Assembly (NCBI RefSeq): GCF_028743515.2
Contig: NZ_CP117969.2
Span: 1,831,501 to 1,895,500, forward strand
Reading direction: 5' to 3'
DNA from: Imtechella halotolerans
GTDB lineage: Bacteria > Bacteroidota > Bacteroidia > Flavobacteriales > Flavobacteriaceae
Length of the DNA: 64,000 nucleotides
The stretch's first letter is position 1. Each line of letters starts with the position of its first letter. Shown piece after piece: positions 23,961 through 35,724 of the stretch. Below the pieces are notes generated by a model. The model was given only the letters and a program-made list of their open reading frames with translations. It was not told the DNA's origin and ran no database searches. The position numbers and the translations under genes were made by a program.

Positions 23961-26918
23961 TTATTTTTTTGATTCACCTTTATCAGTTAAGGTATCAAAC
24001 ATAACAGGTGTAGCAATAAATATTGATGAATAGGTTCCGACAATTACACCAACAATCATAGCAAACATAAATCCTCTTAAAGTCTCTCCACCAAAAATGA
24101 ATATTGACAATAATACAACTAGAGTAGTTAATGAGGTATTCAATGTACGTCCTAAGGTGCTATTTAAAGCCATATTAGTATTATCACCACCTCTCCAGCC
24201 TCGCTCAGAGATAATCTCACGAATACGGTCAAATACAACCACAGTATCGTTTAATGAATAACCAATAACTGTAAGAATAGCTGCAATGAAAGCCTGATCA
24301 ATCTCCATGTTAAATGGCATAAATTTATAAGTCAATGAGAATATCCCCAATACGATGATCACATCATGCGCAAGTGCAGCAACAGCACCTAAAGAGAATT
24401 GCCATCTTCTAAAACGCAATAATATATAAAGGAATACCACGGCTAACGAACCAAGAACAGACCAGAAAGCACCTTGCTTAATATCATCAGCAATGGTTGG
24501 ACCCACTTTAATTGATTGCATAATTCCAACAGCCTTATCGTCCGCACCATCCACAAATTGATTATATGTATAACCACTAGGTAAGTATTTCTGAACTGCA
24601 GAATATAATTTTTCTTGGATTTCCTTATCTACACCTTCTCCTTCTTCATCAACTTTATACTTGGTAGTGATCTTAACTTGATTTGCTTCACCAAAGGTTT
24701 TCACTTCGGCGCTTCCAAAAACCGCATTAACATCTACAGCTATTTCAGAAGGATTTACTGGTTTTTCAAAACGAACCTGATAAGAACGCCCTCCTACAAA
24801 GTCAACTCCTTGATTAAGACCTTGTGTAAACAAAGAAAATAAACTAATCACAATCAGAGCTCCTGATATAATATAAGTAACCTTACGTTTAGCCAAGAAA
24901 TCTATAGAAAGGTTTTTAAACAAATTCTTTGTAAGACCGGTAGCAAACTCAAGGGTTCTTCCACCTTTTTCCAAATACCACTCAATAAGCAATCGAGTAA
25001 TGAATATAGCGGTAAACAAAGACGTAAGAATACCAATTATCAAGGTAGTAGCAAATCCTTGAATAGGACCTGTACCAAATATCAACAAAATAATAGCAGT
25101 AAGTCCAGTAGTAATGTTGGCATCTAAAATAGAAGACAACGCGTTACCAAAACCATCCTCTACCGCCTGCTTCATTCCCTTTCCTTTAGCAAGTTCTTCC
25201 TTTGCTCTTTCGAAAATTAGAACGTTGGCATCAACTGACATACCAATAGTTAAAACAATACCCGCAATACCTGGTAAGGTAAGTACTGCTCCCAATCCTG
25301 CTAAGACTCCAAATATTAAAACAATATTGAAAACCAATGCAACATTAGCAAATCCTCCCGCTTTACCGTAATAGAAAATCATCCAAACTAGGACCAAAGA
25401 GAAGGCAATAATGAAAGATTTAAATCCACTGTCAATAGCCTCATGCCCTAGTGAAGGACCAACAATTTCTGATTGAATAATATCAGCAGAAGCTGGCAAT
25501 TTACCTGCACGTAATACATTAGCTAAGTCAGTTGCTTCATTTAAAGTAAAGTTTCCGGTAATTTCAGAACTTCCACCTGCTATTGGACCTTTAGAAACTC
25601 CTGGTGCCGAATACACAATGTTATCTAGTACAATAGCAATATTGCTTTGGTCTTTAAATGCTTTTCCTGTTAACTCTTCCCATATTTTTGCTCCTTTACC
25701 ATTCATCTGCATAGATACAGCAGGTTTGTTACTCATGTCATATGTTTGAGTGGCATCGGTAACTACTCCCCCACTAAGCGGAGGAATTCCTTCACGATTA
25801 CTCTTAAGAGCATATAAATCAATTAGTTCACTATCCTTAGTTGGTTTACTCCATACAAATCTTGCGAACTGCAATTCTGCAGGAAGTACTTGTTTGGCTT
25901 CAGGAGATTTAAGATAACTATTAACTTTAGCAGTATCTTTAATAGCAAATGAGAAAATTACAGGCGAACCTTGGTAGGTTGGTGCTGCAATCAAATCAAA
26001 CAATGGATTCACTTGATTATTCTCTACTGAATCTTGTGCTACATCAGTCAATAATGAATCTATCTCACTTTCAGTATTAACAACCTCATTAGCTGGTTCT
26101 TCTGAAACTACTCTAGCCTTTAAACGCTCATTCAAAGCATTCATATAGGAATATACATCCACATTTTTATAGGTTTCCCAGAACTCTAATTGTGCAGTAC
26201 TTTGTAGTAAACCTTTTACACGATCAATATCCTTGGCACCTGGCAATTCAACCAAAATACGTCCAGAAGTTCCTAAACGTTGAATATTAGGTTGAGTAAC
26301 ACCAAATTTATCGATACGTTTACGTAGAACTTCAAAAGCTGAGGTAATAGACTCATCAACCTTACGACGAATGATAGGGCGAACCTCACCATTGGTCATT
26401 TGGAAATTTATTTCATCACTTAATGTTTTATTAGCAAATACATCAGGAGAAGCTAAATTCCCCTGGTTCTTATCCATTGCATCAAAAAACAAGTCTATAT
26501 AAGTTTTATCACTATTCTTAGAAGCGGCATCAGCATCTGCCAATGACTTATTGAAAGCGGCGTCCTTACTGTTATTCGATAATCCCTTCAAGATATCTTT
26601 AACAGAAATTTGAAGCGTTACATTAATACCTCCTTTAAGATCAAGACCCTTATTGAGTTCTTTCTCTTTAGCCTCGTTGTAAGTGTATTTAGCGATTCCA
26701 ATGTTGTATACTTCAACATTTCCTATGGAATCCAAATACCTTGCCTCTGCTGCCTCACGCTTTGCTACAAAATCTTCTTCTCCTTCAGAAAACTGACTGA
26801 TAGAAACGGATTTAGCATCCTTTTCAATTTTGTTGGTGATAAATGTAAATGATAGCTGATAAATACTAACAATTCCAAATAAAATAGCAAACAGTTTAAT
26901 TAATCCCTTGTTCTGCAT
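23961..26918 (-). CDS. secDF: SecDF fused protein-export membrane subunit
   Basis: Protein of 985 residues, the normal length for the Bacteroidota SecD-SecF fusion. The SecD half begins with a membrane anchor (5-26), the conserved GLDLKGGINV (91-100) and an extended periplasmic P1 domain, then a six-span membrane block with IGMSVDANVLIFERAKEEL (read as GMSVDANVLIFERAKEE). The SecF half starts near residue 676 and contains GVDFVGGRSYQVRF and IGYSLNDTVVVFDRIRE (SLNDTVVVFDRIRE). It uses the proton gradient to pull preproteins through SecYEG, which matters for the many exported envelope proteins of this window. Single-gene unit with own promoter and terminator. Confidence 0.98.
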   Translation of the reverse strand: MQNKGLIKLFAILFGIVSIYQLSFTFITNKIEKDAKSVSISQFSEGEEDFVAKREAAEARYLDSIGNVEVYNIGIAKYTYNEAKEKELNKGLDLKGGINVTLQISVKDILKGLSNNSKDAAFNKSLADADAASKNSDKTYIDLFFDAMDKNQGNLASPDVFANKTLSDEINFQMTNGEVRPIIRRKVDESITSAFEVLRKRIDKFGVTQPNIQRLGTSGRILVELPGAKDIDRVKGLLQSTAQLEFWETYKNVDVYSYMNALNERLKARVVSEEPANEVVNTESEIDSLLTDVAQDSVENNQVNPLFDLIAAPTYQGSPVIFSFAIKDTAKVNSYLKSPEAKQVLPAELQFARFVWSKPTKDSELIDLYALKSNREGIPPLSGGVVTDATQTYDMSNKPAVSMQMNGKGAKIWEELTGKAFKDQSNIAIVLDNIVYSAPGVSKGPIAGGSSEITGNFTLNEATDLANVLRAGKLPASADIIQSEIVGPSLGHEAIDSGFKSFIIAFSLVLVWMIFYYGKAGGFANVALVFNIVLIFGVLAGLGAVLTLPGIAGIVLTIGMSVDANVLIFERAKEELAKGKGMKQAVEDGFGNALSSILDANITTGLTAIILLIFGTGPIQGFATTLIIGILTSLFTAIFITRLLIEWYLEKGGRTLEFATGLTKNLFKNLSIDFLAKRKVTYIISGALIVISLFSLFTQGLNQGVDFVGGRSYQVRFEKPVNPSEIAVDVNAVFGSAEVKTFGEANQVKITTKYKVDEEGEGVDKEIQEKLYSAVQKYLPSGYTYNQFVDGADDKAVGIMQSIKVGPTIADDIKQGAFWSVLGSLAVVFLYILLRFRRWQFSLGAVAALAHDVIIVLGIFSLTYKFMPFNMEIDQAFIAAILTVIGYSLNDTVVVFDRIREIISERGWRGGDNTNMALNSTLGRTLNTSLTTLVVLLSIFIFGGETLRGFMFAMIVGVIVGTYSSIFIATPVMFDTLTDKGESKK

Positions 26919-26956
26919 TCGTACTATTATTTAATGGTCATTTTTTTTAAATCGAG

Positions 26957-26988
26957 CAAATATATAATTTACGACACGATTTAACCAA
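26957..26988 (-). promoter_or_regulatory. Candidate secDF promoter
   Basis: Minus strand TATATTTG (26964-26957), a perfect -7 match, with TTGG (26988-26985) 20 nt upstream as -33. It lies 39 bp before the secDF start codon. Confidence 0.6.
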
Positions 26989-27182
26989 TTTATTTTGTTT
27001 TTTTTACTGCAATCAAAAAATATAGCTACATCGCTACAACCCACATTCTTACGTAGAAACACGACGGAAGTAATCAATTTTTAATTAGATTTTACCTCCT
27101 TATAAATCAATTGTTTCCCTCCAACTTTTTTAAGTAATCTTTTACGATCAATCTTCATTAGACAAAAAAAACATTCCATAAA

Positions 27183-27206
27183 AAAACTCCCTTATTCGGG
27201 AGTTTT
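27183..27206 (-). terminator. Terminator of mdh
   Basis: AACTCCC (27185-27191) pairs with GGGAGTT (27198-27204) around TTATTC, with A/T tails on both sides; 24 bp after the mdh stop. Confidence 0.8.
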
Positions 27207-27229
27207 CTATAACGTAATTTTCAAATGGT

Positions 27230-28162
27230 TTACAACACATTTGACAATGCCTCGTTCATAGTTCGAACAGCTGCTGCGCTTTTGGCAAACAACTCTTTCT
27301 CACCGTCATTAAGCTCAACATCTACAATTTGTTCAACTCCATTCTTCCCTATAATACAAGGTACACCTATACAAATATCATCCTGACCATACTCTCCTTC
27401 AAGGAAAACAGAGCAAGGAATCATTTTCTTTTGATCATTTAAAATACTATCCACCAAATACGCTACGGAAGCACCTGGAGCATACCAAGCTGAGGTACCT
27501 AAAAGTTTAGTTAAAGTAGCTCCGCCAACCATAGTATCAGCCGCTACCTGCCCCAATGCTTCATCGGTAAGGAATTGAGAAACAGGCACTCCATTGTATG
27601 ACGCTAAACGAGTTAAAGGAATCATAGTAGTATCACCATGACCACCTATTACCATTCCTTTTATATCATTAACTGGCTTATCAAGAGCTAAGGACAAATA
27701 TGTTTTAAAGCGTGCGCTATCAAGTGCTCCCCCCATACCTATAATCCTATTCTTAGGTAAACCTGTAGCCTTCAATGCCAAATAGGTCATAGTATCCATT
27801 GGATTAGAAACAACCACTATAATAGTATTTGGAGAGTATTGCAAAACACTTTCTGAAACCGACTTTACAATACCTGCATTGATACCTATTAGCTCTTCGC
27901 GAGTCATTCCGGGTTTACGAGGTATTCCTGATGTAATTACTACTACATCACTTCCAGCAGTTTTACTATAATCATTGGTTACACCCACCACACGGGTATT
28001 AAACCCTGTATTGCTGGCGCATTGCATAATATCCAACGCTTTTCCCTCTGCAAATCCTTCTTTAATATCCAAAAGAACCACCTCACTGGCAATACCTCTG
28101 TAAGCAATCACATCGGCACAAGTAGCACCTACATTTCCTGCTCCTACTATTGTAACTTTCAT
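27230..28162 (-). CDS. mdh: Malate dehydrogenase (NAD)
   Basis: Protein of 310 residues of the LDH-like malate dehydrogenase type. The NAD-binding glycine loop is GAGNVGATCADV (7-18) with the acidic residue in LLDIKEG; the mobile loop contains GIPRKPGMTREELIGIN, and the substrate/catalytic region is VVSNPMDTMTYLA and GGHGDTTMIPL (catalytic His). It interconverts malate and oxaloacetate in the TCA cycle in the cytoplasm. Monocistronic, with a -7 element 39 bp upstream and a downstream terminator. The neighbourhood gyrB, DUF6588 gene, mdh is a common flavobacterial order. Confidence 0.97.
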   Translation of the reverse strand: MKVTIVGAGNVGATCADVIAYRGIASEVVLLDIKEGFAEGKALDIMQCASNTGFNTRVVGVTNDYSKTAGSDVVVITSGIPRKPGMTREELIGINAGIVKSVSESVLQYSPNTIIVVVSNPMDTMTYLALKATGLPKNRIIGMGGALDSARFKTYLSLALDKPVNDIKGMVIGGHGDTTMIPLTRLASYNGVPVSQFLTDEALGQVAADTMVGGATLTKLLGTSAWYAPGASVAYLVDSILNDQKKMIPCSVFLEGEYGQDDICIGVPCIIGKNGVEQIVDVELNDGEKELFAKSAAAVRTMNEALSNVL

Positions 28163-28200
28163 GTATAAAATTTTTAAAGATTGATAGTTTTAAACTCTCG

Positions 28201-28208
28201 CAAAATTA
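28201..28208 (-). promoter_or_regulatory. Candidate mdh -7 promoter element
   Basis: Minus strand TAATTTTG matches TAnnTTTG and lies 39 bp before the mdh start codon. No clear -33 partner. Confidence 0.45.
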
Positions 28209-28253
28209 AGGAATTAATGACTAATTGCCCAGTATGCCTCCTTTAAATATTTA

Positions 28254-29270
28254 CTAACGTACACCAAAATTTAACCCAAATGAAACATTATTATACTCTG
28301 CCATTGTGTAATCCACATGTACACCAAAGATCCCTAACTTAAGACGTGCACCTACAGTACCCCGTAGACCAGAAACCGTACTTTCTACTGAAAATGGATC
28401 CACAATCGTCTCTGAAGAAACAAAACCACTTTTCACTCGATACGTCCCTTTGAGATCCGTTTCAGATTTTCCGGAAATATACCCAATCCCTCCATAGAAA
28501 TTTATTACAGGTAATTTAGTGGAACCTATCAATTGAAAAAGCCATGTATTCGTCGCATTTTCAAAACGTTGATTTTCCCCTTCTACTACATTTGTCTCTG
28601 TAAAATCATATCCACCACTCACATGTGTATAGGCTACAAGACCAGAAATCGCAACTGGCATTACCTCCCCTGTTGGCAGCCAATGAGTAATCTCATGCTG
28701 AATAGCTCCGCCAAACATCTGAGCGTGGTACGTATCAGTTTCAACTTTTGGAAGAAAACGCGCTTTAAGCTCAGTCCCCTCAAAAACTCCTAACGAAGCC
28801 TGCAAAAATGCAGAGGGTACAAAATTGATATTTGAATTGGCCAATCCAGTAGGAAGTTCAAACTCCGCTTCCTGAGTAGTCCCTAACGGACCACTACTCT
28901 CCACATAGGCAAAAACACCCGTTATATCTCCTAACGAGGTCGACACCTCCTTTGACAAACTTCCATCTCTAAATTGCAGATTTTCATAGTCCGCTGTATT
29001 CAAAACAAATGATTTGTGTGAACTCCCAGTAAATGAGGCCCCACCAACTAAAGAAATCTCAAATCCAAGAACTTTTTTAACCTTGGCAGTATTGAACCAC
29101 CCATTATTCATGCTATACATCGCACTGTTAGTACCTGGAGCCAAATAGGAATTAGTAAAACGTCCAGCATCAGCCACTCCTGCCGCCAATAAATCATTGA
29201 GATTATCTTGCGCCTTCACGCCTATGGATAGACATAGCAAAGCACATAAAGAAAAGGTTACATTTTTCAT
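28254..29270 (-). CDS. DUF6588 family outer-membrane-like protein
   Basis: Protein of 338 residues with a signal peptide (1-20, LLCLSIGVKAQ). After a conserved N-terminal stretch with NDLLAAGVADAGRFTNSYLA core AGRFTNSYLAP and SMNNGWFNTAKV, the chain shows alternating beta strands ending GLNFGVR, as in a small barrel or beta-rich envelope protein. The family is typical of Flavobacteriales, usually lies between gyrB and mdh as here, and has no known function. Separate from gyrB by a strong terminator. Confidence 0.88.
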   Translation of the reverse strand: MKNVTFSLCALLCLSIGVKAQDNLNDLLAAGVADAGRFTNSYLAPGTNSAMYSMNNGWFNTAKVKKVLGFEISLVGGASFTGSSHKSFVLNTADYENLQFRDGSLSKEVSTSLGDITGVFAYVESSGPLGTTQEAEFELPTGLANSNINFVPSAFLQASLGVFEGTELKARFLPKVETDTYHAQMFGGAIQHEITHWLPTGEVMPVAISGLVAYTHVSGGYDFTETNVVEGENQRFENATNTWLFQLIGSTKLPVINFYGGIGYISGKSETDLKGTYRVKSGFVSSETIVDPFSVESTVSGLRGTVGARLKLGIFGVHVDYTMAEYNNVSFGLNFGVR

Positions 29271-29293
29271 AGTAGGTTTAAATTTAGGACATA

Positions 29294-29326
29294 AAAAAAC
29301 TCACGTATAGAACGTGAGTTTTTTAA
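29294..29326 (-). terminator. Terminator of gyrB
   Basis: AAACTCACGT (29297-29306) pairs with ACGTGAGTTT (29312-29321) around a 5-nt loop, followed by T-rich sequence on both strands. It lies 18 bp after the gyrB stop. Confidence 0.85.
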
Positions 29327-29339
29327 ATTTATTTAAAGA

Positions 29340-31298
<1,959 letters not shown>

Positions 31299-31320
31299 TT
31301 AATAAAAATTGCATAACAGG

Positions 31321-31328
31321 CAAATATA
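31321..31328 (-). promoter_or_regulatory. Candidate gyrB -7 promoter element
   Basis: Minus strand TATATTTG, a perfect TAnnTTTG match, 38 bp before the gyrB start codon. A -33 element is not obvious. Confidence 0.5.
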
Positions 31329-31414
31329 ACAAACCTTACCTAAATTCAGGGTTTTCATTGCTTTTTAACCATATAAGTTATCAACAAAAATTGTGGAAAA
31401 TAGCTCCTTAAACA

Positions 31415-31444
31415 AAATGAGCTCACCTTTCAGTGAGCTCATTT
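31415..31444 (-). terminator. Terminator of asnB
   Basis: AAATGAGCTCAC (31415-31426) pairs perfectly with GTGAGCTCATTT (31433-31444) around CTTTCA; 28 bp after the asnB stop. Confidence 0.85.
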
Positions 31445-31471
31445 AAATCAGCAATTATATATGAATAGCAA

Positions 31472-33142
31472 TTATTTTTCGTATGCATCGGCATGCACCT
31501 TGGCAACAGCCCTACCTGAAGGGTCGTTCATATTTTTAAACGCCTCATCCCATTCCAGAGCTATTTTCGTACTACAAGCCACTGATGGTTCTTGAGGCAC
31601 ACATAAGGCTGCAGCATCACTAGGAAAATGCTCAGCAAAAATTGAACGGTAATAAAATTCCTCCTTAGAGGTAGGCGTCTGTAAAGGAAAACGATATTTA
31701 GCATTAGCTAGTTGCTCATCTGTAACTTCTTCACTAACAACCTTCTTAAGAGTATCTATCCAACTATACCCAACTCCATCCGAAAATTGCTCCTTTTGTC
31801 TCCAAGCGACACTTTCAGGTAAATAGGATTCAAACGCCTTACGAACAACCCACTTTTCCATACGTTCACCATTAATCATCTTATCCTTTGGATTAAGACG
31901 CATGGCTACGTCCATAAACTCCTTATCTAAAAAGGGCACCCTTCCTTCTATCCCCCATGCTGCTAAACTTTTATTGGCTCGCAAACAATCATACATATGA
32001 AGCTTATCTAATTTTCGAACTGTTTCTTCATGAAATTCCTGAGCATTAGGAGCTTTATGAAAATAAAGATATCCTCCAAAAAGTTCATCCGCCCCTTCGC
32101 CTGACAATACCATTTTTATCCCCATTGATTTGATTACGCGTGCCATAAGATACATCGGGGTTGAGGCCCTTACCGTGGTAATATCATAGGTTTCAAGGTT
32201 ATAAATCACATCTCGTATAGCATCCAACCCTTCTTGAATAGTAAATTTAATTTCATGATGTATTGTCCCTATATGTTCTGCTACTTTACGTGCAGCAGCT
32301 AAATCTGGAGACCCCTCCAAACCTACCGAGAACGAATGTAATTGGGGCCACCAAGCTTCAGTAGTATCATCACTTTCAATACGCTTTTGAGCATATTTTT
32401 TAGCAATCGCAGACGTTACTGAAGAATCTAACCCACCAGACAACAACACTCCGTATGGAACATCACTCATCAATTGACGATGAACAGCCGCTTCAAGGGC
32501 ATCACGCACCTGCTCAACACTAGTTTCGTTATCTTTTACAGCTTCATATTCCACCCAATCTCGCTTATACCATCTTACAAAAACTCCATCAGTACTAGAC
32601 AGATAATGACCTGGAGGAAATAATTGAATTTTAGTACATACTCCTTCTAGAGCTTTTAACTCAGAGGCTACATAAAATGTTCCATTAGCGTCCCAACCGA
32701 CATATAAAGGAATTATCCCAATGTGATCACGTGCAATAAAATAGGAATCTTGTTCAACATCATATAATGCAAACCCAAAAATCCCATTCATCTCATCCAA
32801 AAAATGAACTCCCTTTTCCTTATACAAGGCCAATATAACTTCACAATCTGATTCTGTTTGAAAAGAATAAGATTCTTTCAATTGCTTACGCAATTCTCTG
32901 TGGTTATAAATTTCCCCGTTGGCCGCCAAAACCAGCTTTCTATCTTCACTAAATAAAGGTTGCTTTCCTGAAGCTGGATCTACAATTGCCAAACGCTCAT
33001 GCGCCATAATAGCTTTTTCATCATTATAAATTCCACTCCAATCAGGACCTCTATGACGTATCTTTTTAGACATCTCCAACACTTGCGGTCTTAATACCGC
33101 TGCCTTTTCCTTTAGATCAAAAGCACAAACAATTCCACACAT
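31472..33142 (-). CDS. asnB: Asparagine synthase B (glutamine-hydrolysing)
   Basis: Protein of 556 residues. The Ntn-type glutaminase domain begins directly with MCGIVCAFDL (Cys2 nucleophile) and contains MAHERLAIVDPASGKQPL and NGEIYNHRELR. The synthetase domain carries the PP-loop LLSGGLDSSVTSAIAKKYA (about 235-253, SGGLDSS) and LSGEGADELFGGYLYFHKAP (GEGADELFGGY). It makes asparagine from aspartate, ATP and glutamine in the cytoplasm. Length and order match bacterial AsnB. Monocistronic, with a near-consensus -7 element (AATATTTG, 33173-33166). Confidence 0.97.
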   Translation of the reverse strand: MCGIVCAFDLKEKAAVLRPQVLEMSKKIRHRGPDWSGIYNDEKAIMAHERLAIVDPASGKQPLFSEDRKLVLAANGEIYNHRELRKQLKESYSFQTESDCEVILALYKEKGVHFLDEMNGIFGFALYDVEQDSYFIARDHIGIIPLYVGWDANGTFYVASELKALEGVCTKIQLFPPGHYLSSTDGVFVRWYKRDWVEYEAVKDNETSVEQVRDALEAAVHRQLMSDVPYGVLLSGGLDSSVTSAIAKKYAQKRIESDDTTEAWWPQLHSFSVGLEGSPDLAAARKVAEHIGTIHHEIKFTIQEGLDAIRDVIYNLETYDITTVRASTPMYLMARVIKSMGIKMVLSGEGADELFGGYLYFHKAPNAQEFHEETVRKLDKLHMYDCLRANKSLAAWGIEGRVPFLDKEFMDVAMRLNPKDKMINGERMEKWVVRKAFESYLPESVAWRQKEQFSDGVGYSWIDTLKKVVSEEVTDEQLANAKYRFPLQTPTSKEEFYYRSIFAEHFPSDAAALCVPQEPSVACSTKIALEWDEAFKNMNDPSGRAVAKVHADAYEK

Positions 33143-33378
33143 AACAATTACTTCTAATTTGAATGCAAATATTAACTTAAGATTTCACTTTAAAAACAAA
33201 CAACATTAAATATATTACATTTTAAAACAAAAAATAGTACTATTCGATTAATTCGAAACAATTAACACCTCTTACTAAGAACTTATTATTAAAAATTGAA
33301 AGCTGGCACAATTTTTATATTACAATTGAAGTTATCTTAGTAATTCTTAAATCAGTTAACCCATTTAAAATTATTTAT

Positions 33379-33921
33379 ATGAAACCACTAATTACTATGG
33401 CTTTAATTTGCCTATTCACTGCCTTTTCAACAACTAATGCCATCGCTCAAAAATTCCCTTCTATAGACAAGAGCCCTCATGATATCAGTTACTACCGTGC
33501 AGATCGAAATGCGCCTCCAACAATGAAAATTGTGTACGGAAGACCACTAAAAAATGGGCGAACCATTTTTGGAGGAATAATACCATACGACAAAGTGTGG
33601 CGTACAGGAGCTAATGAAGCCACCGAAATTACTTTTTATAAAGATGTTGTATTTGGAGGACAAGCCGTTAAAGCGGGAACTTATTCGTTGTTTACTATTC
33701 CTGGAAAAAAAGAGTGGACTTTCATACTTAATAAAGATTTAGATATCTGGGGAGCCTACTCTTATAAAGAGGACTTGGATGTAGCGCGCGTTGTTGTACC
33801 GGTTGAAAAATTAGAAGATACTATTGAAGCTTTTTCAATCACTTTTTCTGGTTCAGAAAGCGGAGTTGATTTAGTTCTAGGGTGGGACACCACGAAGACC
33901 TCGGTTACTATTGAACTTTAA
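33379..33921 (+). CDS. DUF2911 domain secreted protein
   Basis: Protein of 180 residues with a signal peptide (about 1-23, ending AIAQ). The DUF2911 core is clear: ISYYRADRNAPPTMKIVYGRP, read in PTMKIVYGRPLKNGR, WRTGANEATEITFYKDV, KAGTYSLFTIPGKKEWTFIL and the late SITFSGSESGVDLVLGWDTT. Family members are exported beta-sandwich proteins of Bacteroidota with no established function. It stands alone, opposite asnB, and shares a terminator with the convergent amidohydrolase gene. Confidence 0.93.
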   Translation: MKPLITMALICLFTAFSTTNAIAQKFPSIDKSPHDISYYRADRNAPPTMKIVYGRPLKNGRTIFGGIIPYDKVWRTGANEATEITFYKDVVFGGQAVKAGTYSLFTIPGKKEWTFILNKDLDIWGAYSYKEDLDVARVVVPVEKLEDTIEAFSITFSGSESGVDLVLGWDTTKTSVTIEL

Positions 33922-33946
33922 ACTACTACAATATAATTGTAAATAA

Positions 33947-33977
33947 TAGAGCCGTGTAAAACACGGCTCTATTATTA
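33947..33977. terminator. Bidirectional terminator between the DUF2911 and amidohydrolase genes
   Basis: TAGAGCCGTG (33947-33956) pairs with CACGGCTCTA (33962-33971) around TAAAA, with AT-rich flanks on both sides. Confidence 0.8.
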
Positions 33978-35597
33978 TTAGTTAACTTGCTTACCTCCCA
34001 GATACGTTTGTTCTACCTTCATCATTAAAACCTCATCAATAGGCACCCTCATTATATCCTTATCTAAAACAATAAAATCAGCCCATTTACCTATCTCAAT
34101 ACTTCCCTTCTCCTTCTCTTCAAAATTAGAATAAGCACTCCATATGGTCATACCACGTAAAGCTTCCTGTCTACTAAGCGCATCCTTCATTTGAAATCCT
34201 TCCTGAGGAAACAGCTTTGAATCCTTCCGAGCAACAGCAGCATAGAAAGTATGAAATGGATTCACCTGTTCTACTGGAAAATCAGTTCCCAAAGCAACTA
34301 ATCCTGCCTTTTCCAACAAGGTCTTATAAGCATATGCACCTTGCATACGACTACTTCCTATGCGCTCCTCCGCCCAATACATATCACTTGTTGCATGTGT
34401 TGGTTGAATTGAAGGAATAATACCTTTAGAGAAATAATCAAAATCGTTTACATCAACAATCTGCGCATGTTCAATTTTCCATCTGCGATCTCCCTTTCCT
34501 TGCAAAGCAGATTGATACGCTTTGAGAATAACTACATTAGCAGAATCTCCAATTGCATGAGAATTCATTTGGTAATCACTTTCAGCAATGCGTTTTGCCA
34601 AATGATTCACTTCCTCAGAGGTGGTCACCATAGCCCCGAAGTGATTATGTTTATCACTATAAGACGCTTTCATTGCTGCTCCTCGAGATCCAAGCGCCCC
34701 ATCTCCATATACCTTTACAGATCGCACATGTAACTTTTCTGTTTTTACGATACCTTTAGGTAAATAATAATCTAGATTATTTGAAGTAGCACTTACCATT
34801 GCATATACACGCATATCTAATAATCCTACTTGTTGCAAGCTATCAATAAGCTCTATAACATCTCGATCAAGTCCTGCATCATTTACAGTTGTAAGACCAT
34901 ACTTAAAGCAAACCTCTTGAGCATCTAACAAAGCATTTATTTGCATCTCTCGATTTGCCACTGGCATTACCTTGTCAACAAGCCCCATTGGACTATCAAC
35001 AAGAATACCTGTTGGCTCACCATTATGCAACTCTACAAAGCCACCAGGAACCATTGTTCTAGCATCTATCCCAGCCATTTCCAATGCTTTTTGATTAACA
35101 AGATACGCATGACCATCTATACGCTCCAATACAACGGGAGTATCAGGAAAAAGTTGATCCAATCTTTCCTTTGAAGGGAACAATTTTACTTCCCAATCAT
35201 TTTGATCCCACCCTCTTCCTCTTAATACAACTGATTTATTTTCTTTTTGAAAAGCAACCATGCGTTGAATCACTTCCTCAAAGCTTGATGTTCCCGATAA
35301 ATCTGCTATTTGACGGTTCATTCCCAATCCATAGAAATGACAATGAGCATCAATAAACCCTGGAACAATTGTTTTACCCTCAGCGTCTAATATTCTAGAA
35401 GAAGTATACCTATTCTGGATTTCCTCTTCATTTCCAATGGCTACAAATCTCCCATCTTCAATAGCAAAAGCACTAGCAGTAGAAAAAACTGAATCTACTG
35501 TGTAGACATTCGCATTAATAACCAAAAAATCAACTTCCTTTTTATTCGGAGCACAGCTCATTAAAAGCCCCCCTATGATTAATATTAGTTTTCTCAT
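33978..35597 (-). CDS. Amidohydrolase family lipoprotein (YtcJ-like)
   Basis: Protein of 539 residues. A lipobox (GLLMSC, C15) starts a composite beta-sandwich (VDFLVINANVYTVDS) and TIM-barrel amidohydrolase_3 domain with FIDAHCHFYGLG (metal His pair near 85-87), LRGRGWDQNDW, LERIDGHAYLVNQKAL, MNSHAIGDSAN and a late ALGTDFPVEQVNPF. These signatures match the YtcJ/exoenzyme-regulatory (AepA) branch, which hydrolyses imides, amides or related C-N bonds; the natural substrate is unknown. The lipid anchor puts it in the periplasm. Convergent with the DUF2911 gene. Confidence 0.93.
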   Translation of the reverse strand: MRKLILIIGGLLMSCAPNKKEVDFLVINANVYTVDSVFSTASAFAIEDGRFVAIGNEEEIQNRYTSSRILDAEGKTIVPGFIDAHCHFYGLGMNRQIADLSGTSSFEEVIQRMVAFQKENKSVVLRGRGWDQNDWEVKLFPSKERLDQLFPDTPVVLERIDGHAYLVNQKALEMAGIDARTMVPGGFVELHNGEPTGILVDSPMGLVDKVMPVANREMQINALLDAQEVCFKYGLTTVNDAGLDRDVIELIDSLQQVGLLDMRVYAMVSATSNNLDYYLPKGIVKTEKLHVRSVKVYGDGALGSRGAAMKASYSDKHNHFGAMVTTSEEVNHLAKRIAESDYQMNSHAIGDSANVVILKAYQSALQGKGDRRWKIEHAQIVDVNDFDYFSKGIIPSIQPTHATSDMYWAEERIGSSRMQGAYAYKTLLEKAGLVALGTDFPVEQVNPFHTFYAAVARKDSKLFPQEGFQMKDALSRQEALRGMTIWSAYSNFEEKEKGSIEIGKWADFIVLDKDIMRVPIDEVLMMKVEQTYLGGKQVN

Positions 35598-35654
35598 TTT
35601 AAATAAAATTTAATCAACAGAATTAACTATTGTATAGACATCGTCTAAAATACA

Positions 35655-35682
35655 AAAAGCATCTGTTCAAACAGATGCTTTT
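35655..35682 (-). terminator. Terminator of the TPR/barrel unit
   Basis: AAAAGCATCTGTT (35655-35667) pairs with AACAGATGCTTTT (35670-35682) with a 2-nt loop, a near-perfect 28-bp palindrome; 43 bp after the barrel stop. Confidence 0.8.
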
Positions 35683-35724
35683 CTACACATATTCGCTTCC
35701 GCGAAAATAGACAGACGTGCTTAG

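Larger units (their letters stand above)
26919..27229. other. Intergenic region between secDF and mdh
   Basis: These 311 bp hold the secDF promoter candidate (26957-26988) and the mdh terminator (27183-27206). Between them is AT-rich sequence where I see no gene or conserved RNA structure. Confidence 0.6.
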